Assembly (NCBI RefSeq): GCF_000159315.1
Contig: NZ_GG669994.1
Span: forward strand, 36,082 to 77,055
Reading direction: 5' to 3'
Source of the DNA: Lentilactobacillus hilgardii DSM 20176 = ATCC 8290
Lineage (GTDB): Bacteria; Bacillota; Bacilli; Lactobacillales; Lactobacillaceae
DNA length: 40,974 nucleotides
Shown: in pieces, positions 8,734 through 17,844 of the stretch
How the letters are laid out: each line of letters opens with the position of its first letter
Position numbering within the stretch: position 1 is the first letter of the stretch
The notes under the pieces: model-generated
The model's input: the letters and a program-made list of their open reading frames with translations, nothing else
Told to the model about the DNA's origin: nothing
Databases searched by the model: none
Program-made: the position numbers and the translations under genes

Positions 8734-8782
8734 AAAACGAGTGATCGAGATAAAAATTGATTTTATTTCAATCACTCGTTTT
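8734..8782 (+). terminator. Bidirectional terminator
   Basis: AAAACGAGTGAT (8734-8745) pairs with ATCACTCGTTTT (8771-8782), flanked by A and T runs. It serves the kinase gene on plus and the TMEM175-like gene on minus. Confidence 0.9.
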
Positions 8783-8789
8783 GTTGTTT

Positions 8790-9368
8790 TTAGAAATTAT
8801 GAAAAGCGTTTTCAATTCTCTTATATGGCATCAGCCAAATCATCATGACCAAGAAGGTTCCTATCATACCAAATTCGTGCCATACAAAAGAAAGCAGGAA
8901 GACTATGATGAAGGCACCTAATGTGATGAGGCTTTTAGGTTCGTGCTTTAACGATCCCACTAAGACGTCGTTATGCTTATCGGCATGTAGTAATGCAACC
9001 CTTAAAAAGTTCCATGCCAGGTTAATGCAGATAAAAAGTAGTGTATAAAGTTGTGATCCAAAAAGACTGTTTGGATCATCGTTTACGATTGACGTGTCAA
9101 ACGGAATAAATGATAAGAAAAATACCAAAAGTGTATTTGCCCAGATAACGTTTCCGTTAATTCTTTTTACCACTTGAAACATGTGATGATGGTTCCCCCA
9201 TACAATGGCGAGTAGGAAGAACGAAATTGCGTAGGTGAGTAATTCCTGACGCATTTCCCATAATCCCTCCCACGAGTATCGATGAGGTGTTTGTAATTCC
9301 AAGACCAACACCGTCATAATAATTGGAATGATAGCATCTGTAAAAGCTTCCAGGCGGCCTTTCCCCAT
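8790..9368 (-). CDS. TMEM175/DUF1211-family membrane protein
   Basis: A 192-residue protein with five or six hydrophobic helices. The N-terminal motif RLEAFTDAIIPIIMTVLVLEL matches the signature (R-x3-F-[ST]-D-A) of the TMEM175/DUF1211 family, whose bacterial members form leak K+ channels. Here Ser of the usual FSD is Thr, as in a subset of the family. A His cluster, WGNHHHMF, follows helix 2. Bacterial members usually have one repeat, and this length fits. Potassium conduction is inferred from family only. Confidence 0.82.
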   Translation of the reverse strand: MGKGRLEAFTDAIIPIIMTVLVLELQTPHRYSWEGLWEMRQELLTYAISFFLLAIVWGNHHHMFQVVKRINGNVIWANTLLVFFLSFIPFDTSIVNDDPNSLFGSQLYTLLFICINLAWNFLRVALLHADKHNDVLVGSLKHEPKSLITLGAFIIVFLLSFVWHEFGMIGTFLVMMIWLMPYKRIENAFHNF

Positions 9369-9534
9369 GAATGATTCCCCCTTAAATATGTCATTTAATC
9401 AGCCCAATGATGCTGGCATAAGTATCCATACTCAGCATACAATAGATGAGTCCTAAATTGATTTTTGATGCTCAAAAAGTTAAAATGGAATAATAATTCT
9501 AATGGATTGTTAATATTATTTGGAGGCTAATTTT

Positions 9535-10947
9535 ATGTCATTAGGTTCAAGAATTTTCCAGCGTGAAAATTTGGATCGTTATCTTGAAACCGATAAAAAG
9601 TTTATTAAAACAATGTCGGCACTTGATCTGATTTCATTAGGAATTGGTGCCGTTATCGGTACCGGTATTTTTATTCTTCCGGGAACTGTGGCCGCTACCA
9701 AAGCGGGTCCCGGCATTATTCTGTCATTCATTTTTGCGGCAGTTGTTTGTTCAACGTCAGCGATGTGTTATGCCGAATTTGCATCGGCACTTCCAGTCGC
9801 CGGAAGTGCCTACTCGTACGGTAACCTGGTTTTTGGCGAGATTATCGGTTGGGTTCTTGGCTGGGCTTTGATTTTGGAATATGTACTGGCCGTTGCGGCA
9901 GTTTCCAGTGCCTGGGGAGCTTACTTCCAATCATTTTTAAAGGGATTTCACATTAATTTTCCAACAGCCATTTCCGGACCATTTAACCCATCTGCGGGAA
10001 CATATGGAAATGTTATTGCCATTATTATTGTACTATTGATTTCTTGGATGTTGAGCCACGGTATGAGATCTTCGGTACGGGTAAACAATATCATTGTATT
10101 TGTTAAGATCGGCATTATCTTACTATTTATTGTTGTCGGACTATTCTACGTTAAGCCATCGAATTGGCATCCGTTTTTGCCTTATGGCTGGAGTAGCAGT
10201 AAGGGTGGTGTCTTTGGCGGGGCTGCCGCAGTATTCTTTGCTTATTTGGGTTTTGATGCGGTATCCAGTTCGGCTGCTGAGGTTAAAAATCCCAAGAAGA
10301 ATATGCCAATCGGTATTATTGGAACTTTAATCGTTGCAACAATTTTATATGTTGGTGTGTCAATTGTGCTGACAGGAATGGTTTCGTATACCAAGTTAAA
10401 TGTAGCCGATCCGGTTGCCTTTGCACTTCAATTTGTTAATTTGAATTGGGTGGCCGGGATTATTTCAGTCGGAGCATTGGCTGGGATGTTTACAATGATG
10501 GTGACGATGATTTATAGTTCATCCCGATTGATTTATTCGATTGGCCGTGATGGTTTATTGCCCCAATTTTTGGGCAAGCTTAATAAACATGGAAATCCGG
10601 GTAATAGTTTATTAATTGTGACAATTATTATTGCAATTATGGGTGGTTTCATTCCACTTGATCAATTGACCAATTTGGTTAACATCGGAACGTTGATTGC
10701 TTTCTTGTTTGTGTCATTTGGTATCATTCCGCTAAGGCACAACAAAGAAATTCAAAATAATCATGGTTACCAAGTTCCCGGTTATCCTGTATTTCCAATT
10801 GTATCGGCACTGCTTTGCCTATATATGCTGACAAAACTTCCGACAGAAACCTGGGTTGCATCGGGAATCTGGTTTGTGATCGGATTAATCTTATACTTCA
10901 GCTATGGAATTAGACATAGTAAGATTAATAAGGATCGAGAAGTTTAA
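9535..10947 (+). CDS. APC-family amino acid permease
   Basis: A 470-residue amino acid transporter of the APC superfamily, cationic-amino-acid-transporter (YfnA-like) branch. About 12 transmembrane helices are visible. Helix 1 carries ISLGIGAVIGTGIFILPG, the substrate-binding glycine motif; helix 6 carries FFAYLGFDAVSSSAAEVKNP, typical of this branch. The substrate is not readable from sequence. The ATG at 9535 has GGAGG nine bases upstream; the longer frame from 9520 has none. Monocistronic with its own terminator. Confidence 0.93.
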   Translation: MSLGSRIFQRENLDRYLETDKKFIKTMSALDLISLGIGAVIGTGIFILPGTVAATKAGPGIILSFIFAAVVCSTSAMCYAEFASALPVAGSAYSYGNLVFGEIIGWVLGWALILEYVLAVAAVSSAWGAYFQSFLKGFHINFPTAISGPFNPSAGTYGNVIAIIIVLLISWMLSHGMRSSVRVNNIIVFVKIGIILLFIVVGLFYVKPSNWHPFLPYGWSSSKGGVFGGAAAVFFAYLGFDAVSSSAAEVKNPKKNMPIGIIGTLIVATILYVGVSIVLTGMVSYTKLNVADPVAFALQFVNLNWVAGIISVGALAGMFTMMVTMIYSSSRLIYSIGRDGLLPQFLGKLNKHGNPGNSLLIVTIIIAIMGGFIPLDQLTNLVNIGTLIAFLFVSFGIIPLRHNKEIQNNHGYQVPGYPVFPIVSALLCLYMLTKLPTETWVASGIWFVIGLILYFSYGIRHSKINKDREV

Positions 10948-10969
10948 GTCTGTGTCATAAAAATAAAGG

Positions 10970-11011
10970 AGTCTCTGAGTAGTAAATCACAGTCTACTCA
11001 GGGACTTTTTT
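10970..11011 (+). terminator. Intrinsic terminator after the permease gene
   Basis: AGTCTCTGAGTAG pairs with CTACTCAGGGACT (one G-U pair), followed by TTTTTT. Confidence 0.88.
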
Positions 11012-11201
11012 AATATGCTGCCGAGAAGTATTCAAATAAGAGAATGGCAATCGTTATCAAACAAATTGATCCAGATACAAGTAAGTAACGGGTAAAGTGC
11101 TGAAAATCTAGTTGCCGGAAATGCCAGTGGCTCTCTGAAATAACACCGATAAAAGCACCGAATAATGCAATGAGTAGGCAAAGTAAGAGGTTAATGATCA
11201 A
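11010..11201 (-). CDS. Small two-helix membrane protein, unknown
   Basis: A 63-residue protein with two hydrophobic segments (about 2-20 and 38-58) joined by a polar loop with ESHWHFRQLDFQHF. The TTG start follows AAAGGAG at spacing 8. It begins 14 bases after the MFS gene ends and is very likely cotranscribed with it. No family recognised; it could be a partner of the transporter. Confidence 0.6.
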   Translation of the reverse strand: MIINLLLCLLIALFGAFIGVISESHWHFRQLDFQHFTRYLLVSGSICLITIAILLFEYFSAAY

Positions 11202-11214
11202 TTAATTTTCTCCT

Positions 11215-12402
11215 TTATCTATAAAAGGTGAGCTGGTGATGAAGGATACGCCAAATTAGGCTGATACTCAGCCAGACAACCAAAATGGCTACTGTTGCGA
11301 TGATAAACAAAGATGTATATGATTGTAATTCGATCACCAAGCCACCGAAAAGTGGCCCCAATGCTCGACCCGCGGAGGACCATGCGTTAATAAGTCCCTG
11401 GTACTTTCCCTTTGCTTCAACGGGAGTCAGAGCGTTAACCAAAGCAGGGATAGTCGGGAAAGTAGATGCCTCACCGATTGTTAAGATGATCATTGATATG
11501 ACAAAGAAAGGGTAGCTTTTAGCAAAGATGAGCATGACAAATGAAAGGACAATCATTGAAACGCCAAAAAGAACCTGAACAATCAGATTTTCGTGATCTC
11601 GGGCAAGCCAGTTGATAAAAAGCTGGATGACAACAATCAAACCGGCATTGATTGTCCAAAGAAAAGAGTAGTTTCTAAGCGGAATACCCAAGGTGGTCAT
11701 GTAAACAGATAAGTTTGAGACCCACTGCTGATACATCGTCCAAATAATTAGTAATGAGATGAAAAAGGTTGTTAAAACAATGGCGTTTGGTCGTGGAAGG
11801 GATTGTTTGGGCCAGTTTGTTTTTACACCATCTCCAATTTTTTTGCGTTGGACAGCAGCTGCTGATTTATATTTAGTTGTAACAACAAGTAAAAAGAATA
11901 GAAATAAACTTGTTGCAACGGCAAAGAGCAACGTGACACTAATGCTGTAAAGGTATCCAACCAGCGAAGTACCAATAACGACACCTAAATTTTGGGCAAA
12001 GTATAGCATGTTAAAGACGTAACGGCTATCAACCGTTTTAATACTAGTTCCAATTGAATTGACGATTGTGAGATTCCATCCAGAAGCCAGACCGTTAAAG
12101 AAGAGTAGAAAGCCAAATACGGGCCAGCCATGAAAGAAAATCGGTGCAATAAGCGTCACTGTAGTCGCAATAACACCACCCACTATCAGGTGATAGGGAT
12201 TTTTCCTGTCGTATAGGTAACCGCCTATATAGCTTCCCAAGACGCTTGCCAGTGAATTGAATAGTAGGACAATGCCAACCGTTGTTAACGAAACACCCAA
12301 GCGATTGTGCAAATAGACACTGGTGAGCGGCCAAATAAAGCTCATTCCGACACTACTTAAAAGTGCACCGGTTACTAGCCATTTAAGGCTGATTGTTTTC
12401 AC
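11215..12402 (-). CDS. MFS transporter, drug-efflux-like
   Basis: A 395-residue major facilitator protein with 12 predicted helices. The loop 2-3 motif A region reads GSYIGGYLYDRKNPY, as in multidrug-type DHA1 exporters. The central loop (about 185-205) is basic. Similar lactobacillar proteins are annotated as multidrug resistance transporters, but the substrate is unknown. The GTG start follows GGAGG by 8 bases; a nearby ATG is immediately followed by a stop. It is divergent from OsmC, and the shared 234-bp region holds a cre-like sequence. Confidence 0.88.
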   Translation of the reverse strand: MKTISLKWLVTGALLSSVGMSFIWPLTSVYLHNRLGVSLTTVGIVLLFNSLASVLGSYIGGYLYDRKNPYHLIVGGVIATTVTLIAPIFFHGWPVFGFLLFFNGLASGWNLTIVNSIGTSIKTVDSRYVFNMLYFAQNLGVVIGTSLVGYLYSISVTLLFAVATSLFLFFLLVVTTKYKSAAAVQRKKIGDGVKTNWPKQSLPRPNAIVLTTFFISLLIIWTMYQQWVSNLSVYMTTLGIPLRNYSFLWTINAGLIVVIQLFINWLARDHENLIVQVLFGVSMIVLSFVMLIFAKSYPFFVISMIILTIGEASTFPTIPALVNALTPVEAKGKYQGLINAWSSAGRALGPLFGGLVIELQSYTSLFIIATVAILVVWLSISLIWRILHHQLTFYR

Positions 12403-12479
12403 ATTTTCGCCTCCATTAAAAATGGTTCTACTAATTAGTTTATCAAAAATCCAAGTGGTTAGTTAATTTAAGCCATTAA

Positions 12480-12493
12480 GGTAAGCGCTACCA
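12480..12493 (+). promoter_or_regulatory. Possible cre box between the MFS and OsmC genes
   Basis: GGTAAGCGCTACCA matches TGWAANCGNTNWCA at 12 of 14 positions and is itself nearly palindromic. It could affect either divergent gene. Single weak motif, so low confidence. Confidence 0.3.
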
Positions 12494-12636
12494 TTTATAG
12501 TGCTGTTTGATGGACTTCCATTTGTAAATAACATAAGATTAAGATGTAAATGTGTCAGGAGCTGCAGAAATAACTGTTGTTTTGTGCAGCTTATCAATGT
12601 ATGGAATTGGTTTAAGATAATTGGAGGGATTTTAAT

Positions 12637-13062
12637 ATGGCTGTAGATGGATCACTTTATCATACTGAAATTGTTAACGAACATGGATTGGTAGGTCAAA
12701 GTTATGTTCATGGTAATGAAGGTTTGGCACTGGGTGTCAGCAGTTCATTATTAAACAGTCCGGGAACAAACCCTGAACAATTCATTGGTTTCGCGTTAAG
12801 TACCTGTTTTAACGCTACAATTGGTATTGTAGAACGTCAGCATAAGCTTGAACCTGATAGTATTATTCATACCGGTGTTGATATTGTGAAGGATACGGTT
12901 GGTTATAAGTTTATTGTCCGTTGTCAGATTTTCTTTAACAAATTGGATAATCAACAAGGACAACAGATGGTTGATGAAGCATTAAATCAGTGTCCGGTTG
13001 CTAAATTATTAAAGGCAAACGAAAATGTCACCTTTGAAGTTGTTGATAAATTCAGTTTTTAA
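12637..13062 (+). CDS. OsmC/Ohr-family peroxidase-like protein
   Basis: A 141-residue OsmC-superfamily protein, expected to reduce organic hydroperoxides through a Cys pair in the cytoplasm. Both conserved cysteines are present: C57 in ALSTCFNA and C119 in NQCPVAKLL. Length matches the family. ATG start behind GGAGGG. Whether it is Ohr or OsmC proper cannot be decided by eye. It ends at a very strong terminator. Confidence 0.92.
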   Translation: MAVDGSLYHTEIVNEHGLVGQSYVHGNEGLALGVSSSLLNSPGTNPEQFIGFALSTCFNATIGIVERQHKLEPDSIIHTGVDIVKDTVGYKFIVRCQIFFNKLDNQQGQQMVDEALNQCPVAKLLKANENVTFEVVDKFSF

Positions 13063-13086
13063 ACTTTAATCGATATTAATGCCAAG

Positions 13087-13140
13087 ATAACATTAAAAGC
13101 GGAAACTCAGATCTTTCTGAATTTCCGCTTTTAATGTTAT
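13087..13140 (+). terminator. Bidirectional terminator with 19-bp stem
   Basis: A 19-base arm (13087-13105) is exactly complementary to 13122-13140, with a further small CTCAGA/TTCTGA pairing in the loop. It lies between the convergent OsmC and NlpC/P60 genes. Confidence 0.92.
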
Positions 13141-13152
13141 AAGACTAATAGA

Positions 13153-13656
13153 TTAATCATCGTATGATAAGTCGGTTGGGTGTGAAAAGCCCACGACATG
13201 CCACCAAGGTGCGTAAACCTGTTCCGTCACAACACCACGATTTTGTGAGTCAATCATGCGACCGTTGCCGATATACATACCAACATGGGAAATACTTGAC
13301 TTGCTTGAGCCGAAGTATACCAAATCACCTTTTTGAATATTTTTCTTTGAAACCTTTTTTGTACCGTTATATTGTGCTTGTGCAGTTCTTGGTAATGATT
13401 TGCCGATAGATTTTTTGTAAACATATTTAGTAAACCCTGAGCAATCAAAGTGGGTTGGACCAACGGCACCATAGACATAACTGGTACCCAAATGCTTTTT
13501 GGCTTCCTTGTAGACTGTTGAATAATGTGGTTCATCTGTGCTATCGGCATTTGCTTCTTGTGCAAATGAAAAAGCGGTAACTGCGAAACTGAACAATGCA
13601 ACGATTAACAAAATTGGTTTTAAAGCTGATTTGATATTTCTATGACTGTGAGACAC
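13153..13656 (-). CDS. Secreted NlpC/P60 peptidoglycan endopeptidase
   Basis: A 167-residue exported cell-wall hydrolase. Residues 1-37 form a signal peptide: basic start, hydrophobic core 12-30, probable cleavage after ANA. The NlpC/P60 domain fills 45-160 with the nucleophile C72 in HFDCSGFTKYVY and H124 in SISHVGMYIG; the third polar position falls in RMIDSQNRG. It should cleave stem peptides, typically D-Glu to diamino acid. There is no LysM or SH3 anchor, so it is probably freely secreted. The start is GTG behind AAGGG. It lies just downstream of the GH25 lysozyme gene, suggesting a paired wall-remodelling function. Confidence 0.93.
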   Translation of the reverse strand: MSHSHRNIKSALKPILLIVALFSFAVTAFSFAQEANADSTDEPHYSTVYKEAKKHLGTSYVYGAVGPTHFDCSGFTKYVYKKSIGKSLPRTAQAQYNGTKKVSKKNIQKGDLVYFGSSKSSISHVGMYIGNGRMIDSQNRGVVTEQVYAPWWHVVGFSHPTDLSYDD

Positions 13657-13691
13657 GACAATAATTCCCTTCTATTTGCAATATTTATGAT

Positions 13692-14597
13692 TTAATCTGA
13701 GACAAATGCTTTGTTGGCAGTTACGAAGTTCCCGTTTGTTAATTGAAACCTGTAAGCACCGCTGTTCGAACGGGTAATAGCTTTAACTGGCAGACTTTTT
13801 CCGGAAGCCAGCTTAGTTATTCGACTTTTAAAATTGGCATCTTTATACTCGTAAATGTGACGAGTAGTTGTAATTGTTTGGTTTGCTGGAACCGACGTAT
13901 AATACGTTGGTTTTGCTGTATCAGCGGATGTTGCTTTAAACCAAGAGTCAACAACTGAAGAATTGATGGCTTTGCTTAAATCGACGTTTCCACTAATGCC
14001 GCTGACACGTCCCTTGGATGTATACTGCCAAAGATCGGCGGAAGCGGTTGGCTTCTTAGAATAATTGGCAATCCATGAACCATCAAATTTTGAATAATTA
14101 ATTTTGTGAACGGCAACATAGTTATCATATGAGTAATAAATTAACGGTTTGTTGGTTAATTTTCTCATTTGGCTTAACCAGGCGTTGACGTAGGATTGTT
14201 CAGAGCCCTTGCCTTTTCTGTGCTCGTTGTCTAATACATAGAATCTGGCACTGGTATTGGAACGGTTATAAAAGTCTTTCGCTTCTTTTTTTGCATCGGC
14301 AACGCTGCTGAATTCTGCGTATCCGTACTGACCAAATGGAACGCCGTACTTTTTAGCACCTGAAGCGTTGATGTTACGTTTCGAGTCGATCCGAAAATCG
14401 GCATCACCGGTATCACCATGTTGCACCCGGATAATGGCATATTTCAGATCCTTTGATGCCTTGCTCCAATTAATATTTCCCTGATATTGAGAAACATCGG
14501 CAATTTTTGTTTTGCTTGCACTTACGGAAGTGCAAATAGTGAAAGCTGCCAAGGCACCCATAAACAGGCCGGCTATTTTTTTAAAATTAAGAGTCAT
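13692..14597 (-). CDS. Secreted GH25 muramidase
   Basis: A 301-residue glycoside hydrolase family 25 lysozyme, expected to cut MurNAc-GlcNAc bonds in peptidoglycan. A signal peptide occupies about 1-27 (cleavage near SVSA). The catalytic region is clear: ADVSQYQGNINW (D34) and FYVLDNEHR (D123, E125). From about residue 228 to the end is an SH3-like or SLAP-like beta domain that probably binds the wall. ATG start behind AAAGGAGG. The NlpC/P60 gene follows 35 bases downstream on the same strand, so the two may form an operon. Confidence 0.93.
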   Translation of the reverse strand: MTLNFKKIAGLFMGALAAFTICTSVSASKTKIADVSQYQGNINWSKASKDLKYAIIRVQHGDTGDADFRIDSKRNINASGAKKYGVPFGQYGYAEFSSVADAKKEAKDFYNRSNTSARFYVLDNEHRKGKGSEQSYVNAWLSQMRKLTNKPLIYYSYDNYVAVHKINYSKFDGSWIANYSKKPTASADLWQYTSKGRVSGISGNVDLSKAINSSVVDSWFKATSADTAKPTYYTSVPANQTITTTRHIYEYKDANFKSRITKLASGKSLPVKAITRSNSGAYRFQLTNGNFVTANKAFVSD

Positions 14598-15018
14598 CGA
14601 ATAGTCCTCCTTTAAAACTACAAGGAATAGTATAAGAGAAGAATGCTACATAACAGTCTCAGGATTGTTTCATAAATATTAAACATCAATTTCACACTTT
14701 CTTCACACCTATTGGTTATTGATATAACGCGAACCAATGGCAATATTCGGAAACTAAAATGAGAAAAAGAAGGTTTCTTTTTCTCGTTAATCACCGGAAA
14801 AACCGTAAAAAAGCAATCGAAAACCAAAAAAGTGGACCGAATATTACAAGTTAAGGTGGTTAAGCGTAATATTTGAACCAAATTAATAATTGTTGGTAAA
14901 AAAACACTTATTTTTGCGTATATAAAATTTGAGTAGGTTATACTAAGTAGGATTTTGGTTTAAAAAGGGAAGATAAGTGTATTAAATAAAAAAGTGATAT
15001 TTGGAGAGATTATAAACT
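14598..15018. other. AT-rich divergent intergenic region
   Basis: It separates the GH25 lysozyme gene (minus) and the YfhO gene (plus). On the minus strand a -10-like TATACT lies at 14629-14634. On the plus strand a TATAAA-type -10 is near 14920. AATATTAC (14840-14847) and GTAATATT (14866-14873) form an inverted repeat that could be a protein site. An 87-codon minus-strand open frame here has no good ribosome site and odd composition; I do not call it a gene. Confidence 0.5.
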
Positions 15019-17628
15019 ATGTTAAAGGAAACTCGAAAACATCCTCGCGTGAGGTATGACATCATTTCAATCTTACTGCCTATTGTTGTAGTGAGTCTTT
15101 TATTTACAATCATCAGTATTGCACCCTTTGGATCCAGAAATTTGTTGATTAGCGATCTTTCGACACAATACCTACAATTTTTTGCCGAATTAAGGCGGCA
15201 ATTAATACATCTTTCATTTTCCAGCTATTCGTTTCTGATTTCGATTGGTGACAGCCTAATACCTGTTTATGCGTATTACTTGTTAAGCCCGTTTAATTTG
15301 ATTGTGATTTTCTTTGATCCGTCTCAATTACCTATTGCAATTGATTTGATTATTTGGGCAAAAATCATACTTTGCAGCATTTCAATGAGTACCTTTTTGG
15401 GCCATAAATATCAACGATATGATTTTATGGCGATTTGTGGTGGCTTGGCTTATGGGCTGTGTGGTTTTGTTTCGATGTATTTCTATGACCTGATGTGGTT
15501 GGATTCTCTAATACTTCTGCCGATTATGATTTATGGGCTTGAAAAGCTTTATAACCAAAACAAGGTTTGGCTTTATGTCTTCGGATTAACTGCAATTATT
15601 ATGACTAACTACTATATGGGTTATATTATTTGTATATTCAGCATGATTTATTTTGTTTATTTGATGATTAGAAATCAACCAAACAAGATGACATTTACCT
15701 TATATTTAAAAAGTCAGGTGAATAGGATTGGACGTTTCCTGTGGTATTCGGGGCTTTCCGGCATGCTGGCTGCGGTAGTTCTGATTCCAACCGCAATTTC
15801 AATGATGTCCACGGGGAAAAAGGATATCCATTTCCGGAATTTTATTCTGAAGGGAACATTTGGGCCAAGCTTTACTGTTAATCTAGGATTTGGTGGAAAT
15901 GATTTTGCAGGTCGGCTGTTTCATAATCCGAGTATGTTTACAGGATCAGTCTTTATTATTCTTGGCATAGTGTACTTTTTCTCTAAAGTGGTTTCCAGTC
16001 GGGATAAACAAGCTTCTGCATTTTTACTTGGCAGCATCTTTTTTGGGATGTGGCTGCTTCCGTTAAACACAATTTGGCACCTTTTCCAGCGCCCGGCTGG
16101 GTTTCCGTTTCGAATGGTTTTTTTGTTTAGTTTTGCATTGATTATGGTTGCGTATGAAGGTTATTTGAAAGGGATTTTTAAGGAAACCAGAGTTGTGATA
16201 TTCTCGGCAGTCGCACTCGGTGTAGCGATTTCAGTTGGCTATATCTGGGCAAACATCTTTGGCAAAAGACTAACCCAATTTGAATTTTCAACGCCACAGC
16301 TTTCTGTTAATAATTTCGTTTATGTATTAGCTATGGGGTTCTTGATTCTAACAGTCGTGGCCATTGTATCGTTAACCAAACACAAACCTTCAAGCAGGGG
16401 TGTTTTATCGGGAATTTTGATTTTCGAATTAATGATGAACTTCTTTGTTGCAACGATGGATGCACCATTTGTTAATCAACAGCAGTTTGAAAAACGGTAC
16501 CAACAATCCGAGCAGGCTATTCGTCATGTCTGTCATTTGAAGGGTACACAGAACAAATTTTATCGGCTGTTGATCATGGATCAGCCGTATCGAAATATTT
16601 ATCAAGTCCCCTATAGTGGATACAATGACTCGTTACTCTTTAAAAATCATGGCATTAGTTCATACAGTTCGACATTAAATTCCCATACACATCATGTGTT
16701 GGCCAGTCTTGGCTTTTCAAGCCGCAATATTCGACGAATTGATATGCTGGGTGGTTCGGTCATTACCAATCATTTATTTGGCATTAAATATTATTATGTT
16801 ATTGGAAAGCACTCACAGAAATTACTTGTGAGAAAAAACGCAGCTCAACTTGGATTTATGACGAATAATCAAATTAAACATGTAACATATAAGCGTGATC
16901 AGATCTTTAACAATCTTAATGCTTTGGTTCAGGCTGAAGCTGGGAACAAAGGTCGATACCTCTACCGGCCGACCATTACTAAATATAAACAGACAGTCGT
17001 ACGCAGTAACTATCATTATGAAATGCAACTCCATGCCAATACAAGTGGTCCGCACTACATTTATATTCCTAAAGTAAGGTTATACCATGTTGCTATTTGG
17101 GTAAATGGTGCCAAGCTTTCCAATACCTATAGTGGGCTTGGGACAGAAATAATGCCGATTGGTTATTTATTAAAGGGTCAAACATCTACTATTCGGATTC
17201 AATCTACCAAACCTTTGTATACGGTACCGAAAGTTGTAATGGGAATTGATTTAAAAAAATTTGAATCAGTTGTCGCACAATCTAAGAATCATCAGTTTGA
17301 GTTAAAGGATGCAAGGGACGTTGACAAACATGGTGGGCATTTTCGGGGGACAGTTCAGGTTTCTAAAAAGGATCGAACATTGCTAATGAGTTTCCCATAT
17401 GATAAAGGATGGAAGCTTTCTGTCGATGGGAGGCCTCATAAAGTGATTAAAGTTGCGGATGGACTAGTAGGGGCTGAACTGTCACCAGGTAAACACCATT
17501 TGGCATTTAACTACCACATCAGAGGATTGGGAGTTGGAATGTTAACTAGTATCTTAGGAATGGCATTATTGGTTATTTCGGAATGGTGGCGAGGAAGGCG
17601 GCCTGCTTCTGTAAAACATTTACATTAA
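15019..17628 (+). CDS. YfhO-family large membrane protein
   Basis: An 869-residue YfhO-family protein. About 12-13 transmembrane helices fill residues 15-480; a long extracytoplasmic region of about 350 residues follows; a final helix lies near 840-858. The N-terminal LSTQYLQFFAELRRQL and the inner GLSGMLAAVVLIPTAISMM segments fit the family, which has a GT-C-like fold and in Bacillus and Listeria helps transfer sugars to teichoic acids outside the cell. The usual CsbB/GtcA partners are not adjacent. ATG start after GGAGAG. A role in wall-polymer glycosylation is inferred; it lies beside two wall hydrolases. Confidence 0.9.
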   Translation: MLKETRKHPRVRYDIISILLPIVVVSLLFTIISIAPFGSRNLLISDLSTQYLQFFAELRRQLIHLSFSSYSFLISIGDSLIPVYAYYLLSPFNLIVIFFDPSQLPIAIDLIIWAKIILCSISMSTFLGHKYQRYDFMAICGGLAYGLCGFVSMYFYDLMWLDSLILLPIMIYGLEKLYNQNKVWLYVFGLTAIIMTNYYMGYIICIFSMIYFVYLMIRNQPNKMTFTLYLKSQVNRIGRFLWYSGLSGMLAAVVLIPTAISMMSTGKKDIHFRNFILKGTFGPSFTVNLGFGGNDFAGRLFHNPSMFTGSVFIILGIVYFFSKVVSSRDKQASAFLLGSIFFGMWLLPLNTIWHLFQRPAGFPFRMVFLFSFALIMVAYEGYLKGIFKETRVVIFSAVALGVAISVGYIWANIFGKRLTQFEFSTPQLSVNNFVYVLAMGFLILTVVAIVSLTKHKPSSRGVLSGILIFELMMNFFVATMDAPFVNQQQFEKRYQQSEQAIRHVCHLKGTQNKFYRLLIMDQPYRNIYQVPYSGYNDSLLFKNHGISSYSSTLNSHTHHVLASLGFSSRNIRRIDMLGGSVITNHLFGIKYYYVIGKHSQKLLVRKNAAQLGFMTNNQIKHVTYKRDQIFNNLNALVQAEAGNKGRYLYRPTITKYKQTVVRSNYHYEMQLHANTSGPHYIYIPKVRLYHVAIWVNGAKLSNTYSGLGTEIMPIGYLLKGQTSTIRIQSTKPLYTVPKVVMGIDLKKFESVVAQSKNHQFELKDARDVDKHGGHFRGTVQVSKKDRTLLMSFPYDKGWKLSVDGRPHKVIKVADGLVGAELSPGKHHLAFNYHIRGLGVGMLTSILGMALLVISEWWRGRRPASVKHLH

Positions 17629-17757
17629 TTCATAAAAAAATACACAGATGTTGAAATAGTACATTTCTATAGATACTGTTTTATAGGATCTGACACCCTT
17701 CTTTAAAAGAAATTTACACACTTTATAGGTAATTTGAAAATAATTTACACATAACAC

Positions 17758-17786
17758 TTGCGAAAATTCTTTTCAAATTATATAAT
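17758..17786 (+). promoter_or_regulatory. Strong promoter of the gnd gene
   Basis: TTGCGA (17758-17763), exact 17-bp spacer, TATAAT (17781-17786). The coding start is about 60 bases downstream. Confidence 0.75.
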
Positions 17787-17844
17787 TACTCTCGTAAAAG
17801 ATAATAGGAAACTAGTATATTAGATGAAAGAGGTACGATTACTT

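Noticed and set aside
13254-13601. 115-codon minus-strand frame inside the NlpC/P60 gene
   Set aside because: It shadows the NlpC/P60 frame, which has a signal peptide and catalytic residues.
14618-14881. 87-codon minus-strand open frame between the lysozyme and YfhO genes
   Set aside because: No ribosome site, odd residue composition, and it covers the likely promoters of both flanking genes.
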